From Clostridiales bacterium (GTDB lineage: Bacteria; Bacillota; Clostridia; Oscillospirales; UBA644): a DNA stretch of 60,942 nucleotides. Each line of letters opens with the position of its first letter. Within the stretch, counting starts at the first letter, position 1. Shown in pieces: positions 16,251-24,333 of this stretch. Where the stretch lies: NCBI GenBank assembly GCA_003343705.1, contig QAKR01000016.1:1-60942 (forward strand), given 5' to 3'. A program made the position numbers and the translations under genes. The notes beneath the pieces were generated by a model. That model worked only from the letters and a program-made list of their open reading frames with translations, had not been told where the DNA came from and ran no database searches.

Positions 16251-16520
16251 TTAAAAAATATCAATTGTTTGTTTTTCTTTATATGATTTTAAAATAGCAT
16301 CGATAATTTTGCAACATTCGGTTCCATCGTTTAACGTGGGAAAATCAATACCGGCAGAGAGGAAATCATGAAAAAGCAATGTAAAACTGTCTGATTGAAC
16401 AAATTCACGCTGCCAGTTATAATCATAAGGTAATATTTCTTTTGAACTAATACGTTTATATTGCCCTGATTCAGAAAATTTACCCGGTATGTAGATTAAT
16501 AAATCATTTACATTTACTTT
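16251..16520 (-). pseudogene. C-terminal remnant of a Gfo/Idh/MocA-type oxidoreductase
   Basis: The 436-bp space between the DUF378 gene and spoIVA holds an open stretch of 89 codons on the minus strand, bounded by stop codons at 16251-16253 and 16521-16523, with no usable start near its upstream end. Its translation includes YDYNWQREFVQSDSFTLLFH and ends DFPTLNDGTECCKIIDAIL, then KSYKEKQTIDIF. The last part resembles the C-terminus of Gfo/Idh/MocA sugar dehydrogenases, where a 'P-T-x-x-D-G' turn precedes the final helix. The NAD-binding N-terminal domain is missing, so this is read as a decayed fragment. The family call rests on a short stretch and is moderate. Confidence 0.55.
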
Positions 16521-16523
16521 TTA

Positions 16524-16569
16524 CCATAAAAAAGCAAAATAATTTTGCTTGCACAAAATTATTTTGCTT
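16524..16569 (-). terminator. Rho-independent terminator of spoIVA
   Basis: A perfect 16-bp inverted repeat (16532-16547 with 16554-16569, loop of 6) lies 30 bp past the spoIVA stop and is followed on the minus strand by a run of T. Confidence 0.88.
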
Positions 16570-16598
16570 ATGTTTTTCTAGAGAGTTAATTTAATTAT

Positions 16599-18074
16599 TT
16601 AAAGAATAATACAGATTAATCCTCCGCTGCCTTCATTTATAATTTTTTCTAGTGTTTGTTGGACTTTTTCACGGGCTTCAGGCGGCATTTTATTCAATTT
16701 TGTATGAAGTCCTTCATTAACAAGCTCGTGTAAAGATTTTCCGAAAATATTGCTGTCCCATATTTTTTTAGGATCTTCTTCAAATTCGGTAAGTAAAAAT
16801 CGAACAAGCTCTTCTGATTGTTTTTCGCTGCCTACAACCGGTGATACCTCTGTTTCAATATCTGCTTTTATAATATGATATGACGGAGCTGATGCTTTAA
16901 GTTTAACTCCGAAACGAGTACCTTGTTTTACAATCTGAGGCTCTTCCAAGGAAAGTTCGTCAATCGACGGAGTTACAATTCCGTATCCGCGTTCATCGGC
17001 TTCTGTCATTGCTTCGGCGAATTTATCATAACCTTGTTTTGCGGCAGAAAGTGAAGAAATTGTTTGCATGAGATCACCGTCGTTATCTATTGTAAGGCCG
17101 GTCAATTCACTCATAACTTTATAGAACAGCTCAGGAATGAGGGAAATGTCCATATGAACAGTTCCTGTGCCAAGATCAACCCCGGAAATTTTTGTATCAT
17201 TAATATTTTCATTGTTTGAAATATATCCGACGGCTTCGTATATATCCCGAATTCGGTTGAGATTTTCAGTAGATGAAACAATATCATCCATTAGTGAACG
17301 ACGGAGCCAGTGTTCCGAAGAAAGTCCTGTAACCCACATCGGCATATTCATTCTGATTTCTTTTATGGGGAATTCAAAAAGAACATTTTCAAGAATGTTT
17401 TTAATGGTATTTTCATCGATTTTTAAGCAATCTACTGTAATTGCAGAAACACCATGTTTACGTGCGATTTCTTCACGAACGTTCTTTGCCTGTTCACCGT
17501 TTGGGGCAACTGTGTTTATTACTACTACAAAAGGTTTATTTATTTCTTTCAATTCGTTAATAACACGGTCTTCTGCTTCAATAAAGTCTTCGCGGGGGAT
17601 TTCCCCGATTGAACCGTCTGTTGTTACAACAAGCCCGATTGTTGAATGTTCCGAAATAACTTTTTGAGTGCCTACTTCTGCTGCCATATTAAACGGGACT
17701 TCCTCGTCAAACCAAGGGGTCATAACCATTCGAGGATAATCGTTTTCTATATAGCCTAACGCCGAAGGTACAATATAACCTACGCAGTCTATAAGCCTTA
17801 CCCGTAGATTTACGTTATTGGCAACAGCGATTTCTACTGCTTCATTTGGAATGAATTTGGGTTCTGTAGTCATTATTGTTTTGCCTGCGGCAGACTGAGG
17901 CAGTTCATCTTGTGCCCTGTCTTTTTTATGCGAGCCTGCAATGTTTGGAATAACCAACGTTTCCATGAATTTTTTAATAAACGTTGATTTCCCGGTTCTG
18001 ACAGGGCCGACTACTCCTATATAAATATCCCCGTCAGTGCGTGCCCGAATATCGTCATAAATGTCTTTTTGCAT
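16599..18074 (-). CDS. spoIVA: Stage IV sporulation protein A (spore coat ATPase)
   Basis: SpoIVA is made in the mother cell, hydrolyses ATP and polymerises on the forespore surface as the base of the spore coat. The 491-residue length equals that of the Bacillus protein. The N-terminus DIYIGVVGPVRTGKSTFIKK contains the Walker A motif, and a TRAFAC-like nucleotide domain follows (RLIDCVGY as the switch region, VVVINTV). The C-terminus ends in the short GGLICIIL hydrophobic tail typical of the family. AAGGAGG precedes the ATG. A weak SigmaE-like pair (TCATAAA and AATATATT, 14 bp apart) lies upstream but is not certain. It shows the organism forms spores. Confidence 0.97.
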   Translation of the reverse strand: MQKDIYDDIRARTDGDIYIGVVGPVRTGKSTFIKKFMETLVIPNIAGSHKKDRAQDELPQSAAGKTIMTTEPKFIPNEAVEIAVANNVNLRVRLIDCVGYIVPSALGYIENDYPRMVMTPWFDEEVPFNMAAEVGTQKVISEHSTIGLVVTTDGSIGEIPREDFIEAEDRVINELKEINKPFVVVINTVAPNGEQAKNVREEIARKHGVSAITVDCLKIDENTIKNILENVLFEFPIKEIRMNMPMWVTGLSSEHWLRRSLMDDIVSSTENLNRIRDIYEAVGYISNNENINDTKISGVDLGTGTVHMDISLIPELFYKVMSELTGLTIDNDGDLMQTISSLSAAKQGYDKFAEAMTEADERGYGIVTPSIDELSLEEPQIVKQGTRFGVKLKASAPSYHIIKADIETEVSPVVGSEKQSEELVRFLLTEFEEDPKKIWDSNIFGKSLHELVNEGLHTKLNKMPPEAREKVQQTLEKIINEGSGGLICIIL

Positions 18075-18188
18075 AAACTAATCCTCCTTGATTTCCTGTT
18101 TGCTACAATATATTTATATCGGACGGGTTTTATGACTAAAAAATTGTCTGTTGTTTAAAAAAATCAGTCTACATATTAAATATTTTAA

Positions 18189-18261
18189 ATGTGAAATTTT
18201 AATGAAGCTATTGACTTTTCACAAAATGTGATATATAATTAAAATGTGATAATTAATGTGA
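18189..18261 (+). promoter_or_regulatory. Promoter and repeated operator of the XRE/ImmA-like pair
   Basis: TTGACT (18211-18216) and TATAAT (18234-18239) are 17 bp apart. Between them lies the perfect palindrome TCACAAAATGTGA (18219-18231). The half-site ATGTGA recurs in the same orientation at 18189-18194, 18226-18231, 18244-18249 and 18256-18261, the last touching the ribosome binding site. This is the pattern expected for autorepression by the HTH protein encoded just downstream. Confidence 0.75.
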
Positions 18262-18274
18262 GAGGGTGGACGCT

Positions 18275-18685
18275 TTGGGATTTTCAGAAAATCTTAGGGT
18301 TTTACGTAAAAATAAGGGTTTTACTCAAAAGGATTTAAGTGATAAAATTGGAGTGGCACTAAGTACTGTTGCCATGTGGGAGACCGGTTCACGTCGCCCG
18401 GGGTACAAAACTGCACAACGCGTGGCAGACACTCTTGATGTTTCTATTGATAAACTCTTACAAGATGAAGCATTAAGTGGGGGAGAATATCTTTCCGAAA
18501 ATGAACTTTATTCTCGGATTACGCCAAAAACGCGTAATGCTAACCACGATTTACTTGAAATACGTGAGGTTTTGAGAACTCGCCCTGAAATGAAAATGCT
18601 TTTTTCAGTTTCAAAGGGTGCGACAAAATCTGATATAGAACGTGCGGTTGCTATTATTGAGGCGTTGAAAAAGGACAGAGGATAA
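18275..18685 (+). CDS. XRE-family transcriptional repressor
   Basis: This 136-residue DNA-binding protein has an N-terminal helix-turn-helix (ENLRVLRKNKGFTQKDLSDK, then IGVALSTVAMWETGSRRPG) and a C-terminal helical part (about 75-136) that probably dimerises. The annotated frame can begin at GTG 18266, but that codon lies inside the AGAGGGTG ribosome binding site; TTG at 18275 gives normal spacing and a standard N-terminus. A palindrome and repeated half-sites sit over its own promoter. It is followed without a gap by a small HExxH protein, so the pair resembles the ImmR/ImmA repressor-antirepressor arrangement of mobile elements. No other mobile-element gene is nearby. Confidence 0.85.
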   Translation: MGFSENLRVLRKNKGFTQKDLSDKIGVALSTVAMWETGSRRPGYKTAQRVADTLDVSIDKLLQDEALSGGEYLSENELYSRITPKTRNANHDLLEIREVLRTRPEMKMLFSVSKGATKSDIERAVAIIEALKKDRG

Positions 18686-18904
18686 ATGAACATTATGGAA
18701 GATGTTGTCGTCCGTTATATTAATCTGCCTATGACTGTTAGAGGAATAACGGTTGTTGACGAGGACGGTAATTATAATGTATATATTAACTCAAAGTTGT
18801 CATCTGACAGGCAGCGTCTTGCATTAGAACATGAAATGACTCATGTGCAACGGGGTGACTTTGAGAGTTTCGATGATATTTCGGATATTGAAGATATTGA
18901 TTAG
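18686..18904 (+). CDS. Mini ImmA/IrrE-like zinc metalloprotein
   Basis: This 72-residue protein contains HEMTH at residues 49-53, a zinc-metalloprotease HExxH motif preceded by RLALEHE, as in ImmA/IrrE (M78) proteins that cleave or inactivate XRE repressors. It is about half the usual length: the region normally following the motif is cut to an acidic tail (SFDDISDIEDID). The N-terminal strand region (VVRYINLPMTVRGITVVDED) is present. The start directly abuts the stop of the repressor gene. Whether so short a protein still has protease activity is unclear; it may only bind the repressor. Confidence 0.7.
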   Translation: MNIMEDVVVRYINLPMTVRGITVVDEDGNYNVYINSKLSSDRQRLALEHEMTHVQRGDFESFDDISDIEDID

Positions 18905-19029
18905 ATATTCATATGTTGAAATATGAAAAAAAAGATGTTGAAAAATTCAAAATGGTTGTTAAATATTGAATTAAGTCGCTAAAAATAAAATATTTCACAA
19001 TGCTTCCTGCATATTTTGGTTTTTACCTA

Positions 19030-19058
19030 TTGACAGGAGGCGTTTTTTTTGTTATAAT
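19030..19058 (+). promoter_or_regulatory. Promoter of the Re-citrate synthase-like gene
   Basis: TTGACA (19030-19035) and TATAAT (19053-19058) with a 17-bp spacer are a perfect vegetative consensus. The predicted start of transcription, near 19065, leaves a leader of about 120 nt. Confidence 0.9.
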
Positions 19059-19092
19059 TTATTTCATAATATTAAAAAGTTAAATTATAAGG

Positions 19093-19169
19093 CATTGTTT
19101 CATATAATTGCTTGTAGCGTAAAGTATAAAATTGATTAAACCTAATGTTAAACGATATATGAAACAATG
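19093..19169 (+). promoter_or_regulatory. Leader inverted repeat before the Re-citrate synthase-like gene
   Basis: A perfect 13-bp inverted repeat (19093-19105 with 19157-19169) encloses 51 nt of leader. The 3' arm ends two bases before the AAGAGG ribosome binding site (19172-19177), so a folded leader could affect translation. I found no match to T-box, leucine or other riboswitch signatures. Confidence 0.55.
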
Positions 19170-19185
19170 AAAAGAGGAATGTAGT

Positions 19186-20562
19186 ATGCTTGAACTGAAT
19201 AAAAAAAGTAATGTTCTTGAAGAAGAAACATATCGTTACACAATTCAAGATGTTGAAGAACCTAATTTATATAGGGATATGTATCCATATACGGAAATAC
19301 CGCGAACAGCTTTTAACCATCGCCGTGTTCCTATGAATATGCCGGAAAATATATGGATAACCGATACGACATTCAGGGATGGGCAACAATCGCGTTCACC
19401 ATATACCGTGGAGCAAATTGTAGATATTTATAAAATGCTTTCTCGTCTTGGCGGACCTAACGGTATAATACGACAGACCGAATTTTTTGTATATAGTGAA
19501 AAAGACAGGCAAGCGCTTTATAAATGCCGCGAACTTGGTCTTGAATTTCCCGAAATAACTACATGGATACGTGCAAGTAAAAAAGACTTTCAACTTGTTA
19601 AAGATCTGGAGCTTCGTGAAACAGGTATACTTGTAAGCTGCTCTGATTATCATATATTCAATAAGCTTAAAATGACACGAAAGCAAGCAATGGATCATTA
19701 TCTTTCTGTTGCAGCTGATGCAATGGAATTGGGGATAAGCCCCCGCTGTCATTTTGAAGATATAACTCGTGCTGATTTTTACGGGTTTGTGGTTCCGTTT
19801 GTTAACGCCTTAATGGATATGTCTGCTGAAAGCGGTATCCCTATAAAAATACGTGCATGCGATACAATGGGTTACGGTGTTCCTTATTCCGAGGCATCTC
19901 CGCCGCGTTCTGTTCCCGGCTTGATATACGGTCTTCAGCATCACTCTGCCGTTCCCTCCGAATGGCTTGAGTGGCATGGCCATAATGATTTCTATAAGGG
20001 TGTTGCAAACGCTGCAACTGCTTGGCTTTTCGGTGCATCTGCCGTTAACTGTTCTCTTTTCGGCATAGGCGAAAGAACCGGTAATGTTCCTCTTGAAGCC
20101 ATGATAATAGAATACATATCATTGAGAGGTTCGCATAATGGTATAGACACCACTGTTATAACCGAGCTTGCGGATTATTATAAAAATGTTATAGGATATG
20201 AAATTCCGCCTATGACTCCGTTTGTTGGTGAAAGCTTCAATGTAACTCGTGCTGGTATTCATGCTGACGGGCTTTTAAAAGATGAGGAAATATATAATAT
20301 TTTTGACACGTCAAAAATATTAAACAAACCTGCAAATGTTGCAGTTAGTAATGTTTCAGGCCTTGCAGGTATAGCATTTTGGATAAATAATTATTTTAAT
20401 CTGAAAGATGATTGTAAAATTGATAAAAAAGACGAAATGGTTGATAAAATCAAAGTGTGGATTGATAAAGAATATGAGAACGGACGCCAGACAATTATTT
20501 CCGATAACGAACTTTTAACTTTGATAAAAGAATATAAACCTTCACTTTTTGAAAAAAGATAA
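19186..20562 (+). CDS. Re-citrate synthase-type enzyme (LeuA/homocitrate synthase superfamily)
   Basis: This 458-residue enzyme belongs to the DRE-TIM metallolyase (isopropylmalate/homocitrate synthase) superfamily: TDTTFRDGQQSRSPYT carries the metal and substrate residues, CHFEDITRADFYGF and EWHGHNDFYKGVANA supply the HxH-type site, and GIGERTGNVPLEAM is the glycine-rich helix. It lacks the LeuA C-terminal leucine-binding domain and has the long N-terminal extension seen in clostridial Re-citrate synthases, which make citrate from acetyl-CoA and oxaloacetate for glutamate synthesis. The superfamily is certain; the citrate reaction is inferred from overall resemblance. No other TCA gene is adjacent. 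Confidence 0.78.
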   Translation: MLELNKKSNVLEEETYRYTIQDVEEPNLYRDMYPYTEIPRTAFNHRRVPMNMPENIWITDTTFRDGQQSRSPYTVEQIVDIYKMLSRLGGPNGIIRQTEFFVYSEKDRQALYKCRELGLEFPEITTWIRASKKDFQLVKDLELRETGILVSCSDYHIFNKLKMTRKQAMDHYLSVAADAMELGISPRCHFEDITRADFYGFVVPFVNALMDMSAESGIPIKIRACDTMGYGVPYSEASPPRSVPGLIYGLQHHSAVPSEWLEWHGHNDFYKGVANAATAWLFGASAVNCSLFGIGERTGNVPLEAMIIEYISLRGSHNGIDTTVITELADYYKNVIGYEIPPMTPFVGESFNVTRAGIHADGLLKDEEIYNIFDTSKILNKPANVAVSNVSGLAGIAFWINNYFNLKDDCKIDKKDEMVDKIKVWIDKEYENGRQTIISDNELLTLIKEYKPSLFEKR

Positions 20563-20591
20563 TTATATCGGTTAAAAACGTAAAATTTTAT

Positions 20592-20628
20592 AAAAAAGGG
20601 CTTTTGCTATTGCAAAATCCCTTTTTTT
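20592..20628 (+). terminator. Terminator of the Re-citrate synthase-like gene
   Basis: A near-perfect hairpin (20592-20607 with 20612-20628, loop TATT, one mismatch) ends in CCCTTTTTTT. Confidence 0.88.
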
Positions 20629-20676
20629 ATGTTACAATAAAATATAATATTATATATTAAAATATTGAGGTTTTTA

Positions 20677-21264
20677 ATGAAATCAACAATGCAAACAACG
20701 CTGTATTTATTTTTACGGATTGTTCTGGTCTGTATTCTTGCAGCCATGAGTATCCCTATAACAAGCTTTGCCACGGATATTACTATCCCGATTTTGGCAG
20801 TATTTTATTTCTTGATGATAATGTACTTTTTTATCTTTACTGCATGGACTGTTGGTGGAAAAGATGTAATTGCAAACAACCGTACAAAGCAAAAACCGTT
20901 TATGGCAAAAGGCTTTGTTGCAGCAGGAATTGTTGCAGTGTTTTTGGCTATTGTGTTTTTCATGCCAAACGTTATTTCATCAACAATGGGCTCTTCAAAT
21001 TCAATATTTCTTATTTTTTATTTTTTAAAACTGGGCTTTACAATGTTTTCCGCATACCCGTTGGTGTGGACACATTCGCTGGTTTCAGGAATATCAATGT
21101 CCAGTGATGAGGTTATGGGCGACACGTTCTCATCTGTCGCCGCAACAATTGTATATTTTGCCATTATTGTCTGCTGTGTAATAGGTGCCGGTGTAGGTTA
21201 TATAGTAGGGTACAAGCAGATTAAAATAATTCAGCCTTGGCTGGATAAATGGAAACGTGAGTAG
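20677..21264 (+). CDS. Polytopic membrane protein of unknown function
   Basis: This 195-residue hydrophobic protein has about four to five membrane helices (near 9-30, 36-58, 75-95, 103-125 and 155-178) and a basic C-terminus (QPWLDKWKRE). No family motif is recognised. ATG at 20677 with GAGG 6 nt upstream is chosen over the in-frame TTG at 20665. It lies 20 bp before the first phenylacetate-CoA ligase gene and could share its transcript; a role in aryl-acid transport would be speculation. Confidence 0.6.
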   Translation: MKSTMQTTLYLFLRIVLVCILAAMSIPITSFATDITIPILAVFYFLMIMYFFIFTAWTVGGKDVIANNRTKQKPFMAKGFVAAGIVAVFLAIVFFMPNVISSTMGSSNSIFLIFYFLKLGFTMFSAYPLVWTHSLVSGISMSSDEVMGDTFSSVAATIVYFAIIVCCVIGAGVGYIVGYKQIKIIQPWLDKWKRE

Positions 21265-21284
21265 TAAACGTAGGAGGTAGTAAA

Positions 21285-22586
21285 ATGTTTTTCCAAAAAG
21301 ACATCGAAACGATGAAAAGAAAGGACATAGAAGCATTACAGCTTGAACGGTTAAAATATACCGTTAAGTATTGTTATGATAACGTGCCCTTTTATCGTAA
21401 GCGCCTCACTGAGGCGGGGGTATTACCAGAAAAAATAAAAACCCTAAAGGATATTCAGTATATCCCTTACACAACAAAAACCGATATTAGAGACAATTAC
21501 CCGTATGGGTTGTTCGCCGTACCTCTTGATAAAATTGTAAGAATACATGCTTCAAGCGGTACTACAGGTAAACCTACCGTTGTAGGGTACACAAAAAATG
21601 ATTTGGATATGTGGTCAAACTCTGTTGCCCGTATAGGAGCTTCTGTAGGCGTACATAGCGGAGATATTGCACAGATTTCATTCGGTTACGGCCTTTTTAC
21701 AGGTGCGTTAGGCCTTCACTGCGGCCTTGAAAAGCTTGGTGTTGCAATAGTCCCTATTTCAAGCGGAAACACTGACAAACAGCTTATGGTTATGCAGGAT
21801 TTCCGTACAAGTGTTCTTATAGCAACTCCGTCTTATGCGCTTTATCTTGCTGAGCAGCTTCGCGAAAAAGGTATTGACCCGAAAAGCCTTTCGCTACGTG
21901 TGGGTATGTTTGGTTCAGAGCCGTCAACGCTTAAAATGCGAGATGAGATAGAATCAAGTCTGGGTGTTTTTGCAACAGATAATTATGGCCTTTCCGAGGT
22001 CTGCGGCCCCGGTATTTCCGGAGACTGCGAATTTCGCTGTGGTCAGCATATTGCAGAGGATTATTTTTTACCTGAAATTATAAACGACGAAACAGGAGAT
22101 GTTCTTGAAGAGGGTGAAGAAGGCGAATTAGTCTTTACTACACTCTGTAAAGAAGGTATTCCTCTTTTAAGATACAGAACAAGAGATCTAACTTCACTTA
22201 CATATGAAACATGCAAGTGCGGCAGAACCCATGCACGTATGCAGCGTGTACGTTCAAGAAGTGACGATATGCTTAAAATACGAGGCGTAAACGTATTCCC
22301 AACACAAGTAGAAAGCGTTTTAGCCGAGATTCCCGACGTGGCATCTCATTATCGAATGATTGTCACACGTGACGGATATATGGATAAACTTGAAATACTT
22401 GTAGAGCTTGTTAATGCGTCACTATTGGAAAGATATAAAGAACTTGAAGCTTTACATGAACGTATAAAAGGCAGGCTGAAATCGGTTCTCGGACTTGACG
22501 TTTCTGTTAAGCTTGTAGAACCCAATTCAATTGAACGCTGCCAGGGTAAAACAAAGCACGTTATTGATCTTAGAAATAACGGTTAA
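21285..22586 (+). CDS. paaK: Phenylacetate-CoA ligase family protein (copy 1)
   Basis: AMP-forming arylacetate-CoA ligases activate phenylacetate and related aryl acids. The 433-residue length is standard. Visible are the adenylation P-loop IHASSGTTGKPTVVGY, the YGFG-like FGYGLFTGALG, DNYGLSEVCGPGISGDC and the hinge-region PLLRYRTRDLT, with cysteines in CKCGRTHARM. A strong AGGAGG precedes the start. In anaerobes that ferment aromatic amino acids this enzyme is encoded with indolepyruvate:ferredoxin oxidoreductase, as here: iorA follows after 13 bp. The exact aryl acid cannot be told. Confidence 0.93.
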   Translation: MFFQKDIETMKRKDIEALQLERLKYTVKYCYDNVPFYRKRLTEAGVLPEKIKTLKDIQYIPYTTKTDIRDNYPYGLFAVPLDKIVRIHASSGTTGKPTVVGYTKNDLDMWSNSVARIGASVGVHSGDIAQISFGYGLFTGALGLHCGLEKLGVAIVPISSGNTDKQLMVMQDFRTSVLIATPSYALYLAEQLREKGIDPKSLSLRVGMFGSEPSTLKMRDEIESSLGVFATDNYGLSEVCGPGISGDCEFRCGQHIAEDYFLPEIINDETGDVLEEGEEGELVFTTLCKEGIPLLRYRTRDLTSLTYETCKCGRTHARMQRVRSRSDDMLKIRGVNVFPTQVESVLAEIPDVASHYRMIVTRDGYMDKLEILVELVNASLLERYKELEALHERIKGRLKSVLGLDVSVKLVEPNSIERCQGKTKHVIDLRNNG

Positions 22587-22599
22587 ATGGAGGAAATAA

Positions 22600-24333
22600 A
22601 TGAAGAAATTAATGCTCGGTAACGAAGCTGTTGCTGAAGGTATATACGAAAGCGGCTGTAAAATTGTTTCGTCATATCCGGGGACTCCGTCTACGGAAAT
22701 TACTGAATATGCCGCAAAATATAATGAAGTTTACACAGAGTGGGCGCCTAATGAAAAGGTTGCCGTAGAAGTTGCTATAGGCGCATCAATCGGTGGATCT
22801 CGTGCATTTTCCGCAATGAAACATGTCGGTTTAAACGTTGCGGCAGACCCCTTATTTACAGCTGCTTATACAGGCGTAAACGGAGGCCTTGTAATAGCCG
22901 TTGCTGATGATCCCGGTATGCATTCGTCACAAAACGAGCAGGACAGCCGTCATTATGCTATTGCTGCAAAAATACCCATGCTGGAGCCTGCAGACAGTGA
23001 AGAATGCCTTTTAATGACAAAACAAGCTTTTGAGCTTTCAGAAAAGTTTGATACACCTATTCTTCTGCGTTTAACAACGAGAATTTCACATTCCCAGAGT
23101 GCTCTCGAAACAGGTGAGCGTGTTGAGTATTCCCAAAAACCATATGTAAAAAATTCTGAAAAATTTGTTATGGTCCCGGCAAACGCACGTGCTCGTCATA
23201 TTTTTGTTGAAGAGCGTATGAATAAGTTTGCGGATTTTGCGGAAACGTCTCCGTTAAATACAGTTGAAGATAACAAAAAACCTATTGGTGTAATATGTTC
23301 GGGAATTTGTTATCAGTATGCAAAAGAAGCGTTGGGAGACAGCGTTTCTTACTTAAAATTAGGAATTGTAAATCCTCTGCCGACAAAGCTTATAAAAGAC
23401 TTTGCGGCAGGGTGTGAAAAAGTTTATGTTATAGAAGAGCTTGACCCCGTTATTGAATCATGGTGCAAAAACATTGGTGTAGATATTTTAGGTAAAGAAT
23501 GCTTTACATTGCTCGGCGAATATTCGGCGAGCATGATAGGAGAAGTGCTGAACGGGCAGAAAGCGTGTTATGTTAAATACGACACCCCCGTTCCGGTCAG
23601 ACCGCCGGTTCTTTGTCCGGGCTGTCCTCACAGAGGAATGTTTTATGTTTTCAAAAAACTCGGTCTAATGGTTAACGGGGATATAGGCTGTTATGCTCTC
23701 GGTATAGCCCCTCCTCTTGCCGCAATTGACACAACCGTATGTATGGGTTACTCAGTTTCCGGTATCCACGGCTTTGATATGGCAACAGATAAAAAAGTTA
23801 AAAGCGTGGCAATATTAGGAGATTCAACCTTTATGCATTCAGGAATGACAGGGCTTGTCAATATCGCTTATAACCAGGGCACGAGTACTGTTGTAATTTT
23901 GGATAATTCCATAACCGGAATGACAGGACATCAACAAAACCCGACCACGGGTTTCACTTTAAAAGGAAATCCAACTGTCGCAATAGATCTTGAAAGCCTT
24001 TGCCGCTCAATAGGAATAAACAGAATAACTGTTGTTGATCCTTACGATCTTGAAAGAGTTGAAAAAGTTCTTTTAGAAGAAACTTCAACAGATGAACCCA
24101 GCGTTGTAATAGCGCGTCGCCCCTGTATACTTCTTAAAACTGCTAAAATTTTACCTGCAAAGGTTATAGACCCCGATAAATGTAAGGGCTGTAAAGCCTG
24201 CTTAAAAGTAGGCTGCCCGTGCATAAGCTTCAATGATAAAAAGGCTCATATAGACCCGACCCTTTGCGTTGGGTGTGATCTTTGCGAGAAGCTTTGTAAG
24301 TTTGATGCAATCGGAGGTAATAACAATGACTAA
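22600..24333 (+). CDS. iorA: Indolepyruvate:ferredoxin oxidoreductase, alpha subunit
   Basis: IorA carries thiamine diphosphate and iron-sulfur clusters and, with IorB, oxidatively decarboxylates aryl pyruvates to aryl-acetyl-CoA while reducing ferredoxin. The 577-residue sequence shows YPGTPSTEITEYAA at the start, CPGCPHRGMFYVFKKLG and GDIGCYALG in the TPP region, and two ferredoxin-type motifs at the end (CKGCKACLKVGCPCI and CVGCDLCEKLCKFDAI). Interestingly, aryl-CoA ligases flank the iorAB pair on both sides, so the enzyme could also run toward CoA-ester interconversion. iorB overlaps its last codons by 8 bp. Confidence 0.95.
   Translation: MKKLMLGNEAVAEGIYESGCKIVSSYPGTPSTEITEYAAKYNEVYTEWAPNEKVAVEVAIGASIGGSRAFSAMKHVGLNVAADPLFTAAYTGVNGGLVIAVADDPGMHSSQNEQDSRHYAIAAKIPMLEPADSEECLLMTKQAFELSEKFDTPILLRLTTRISHSQSALETGERVEYSQKPYVKNSEKFVMVPANARARHIFVEERMNKFADFAETSPLNTVEDNKKPIGVICSGICYQYAKEALGDSVSYLKLGIVNPLPTKLIKDFAAGCEKVYVIEELDPVIESWCKNIGVDILGKECFTLLGEYSASMIGEVLNGQKACYVKYDTPVPVRPPVLCPGCPHRGMFYVFKKLGLMVNGDIGCYALGIAPPLAAIDTTVCMGYSVSGIHGFDMATDKKVKSVAILGDSTFMHSGMTGLVNIAYNQGTSTVVILDNSITGMTGHQQNPTTGFTLKGNPTVAIDLESLCRSIGINRITVVDPYDLERVEKVLLEETSTDEPSVVIARRPCILLKTAKILPAKVIDPDKCKGCKACLKVGCPCISFNDKKAHIDPTLCVGCDLCEKLCKFDAIGGNNND

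Noticed and set aside
18075..18150. SigmaE-type promoter for spoIVA (TCATAAA, 14 bp, AATATATT on the minus strand)
   Set aside because: The gene is surely in the sporulation regulon, but both boxes match the consensus only partly, so I do not list it as a feature.
18266..18904. Prophage or integrative element signalled by the ImmR/ImmA-like pair
   Set aside because: There is no integrase, excisionase, terminase, relaxase or attachment site within reach, and the neighbours are ordinary chromosomal genes.
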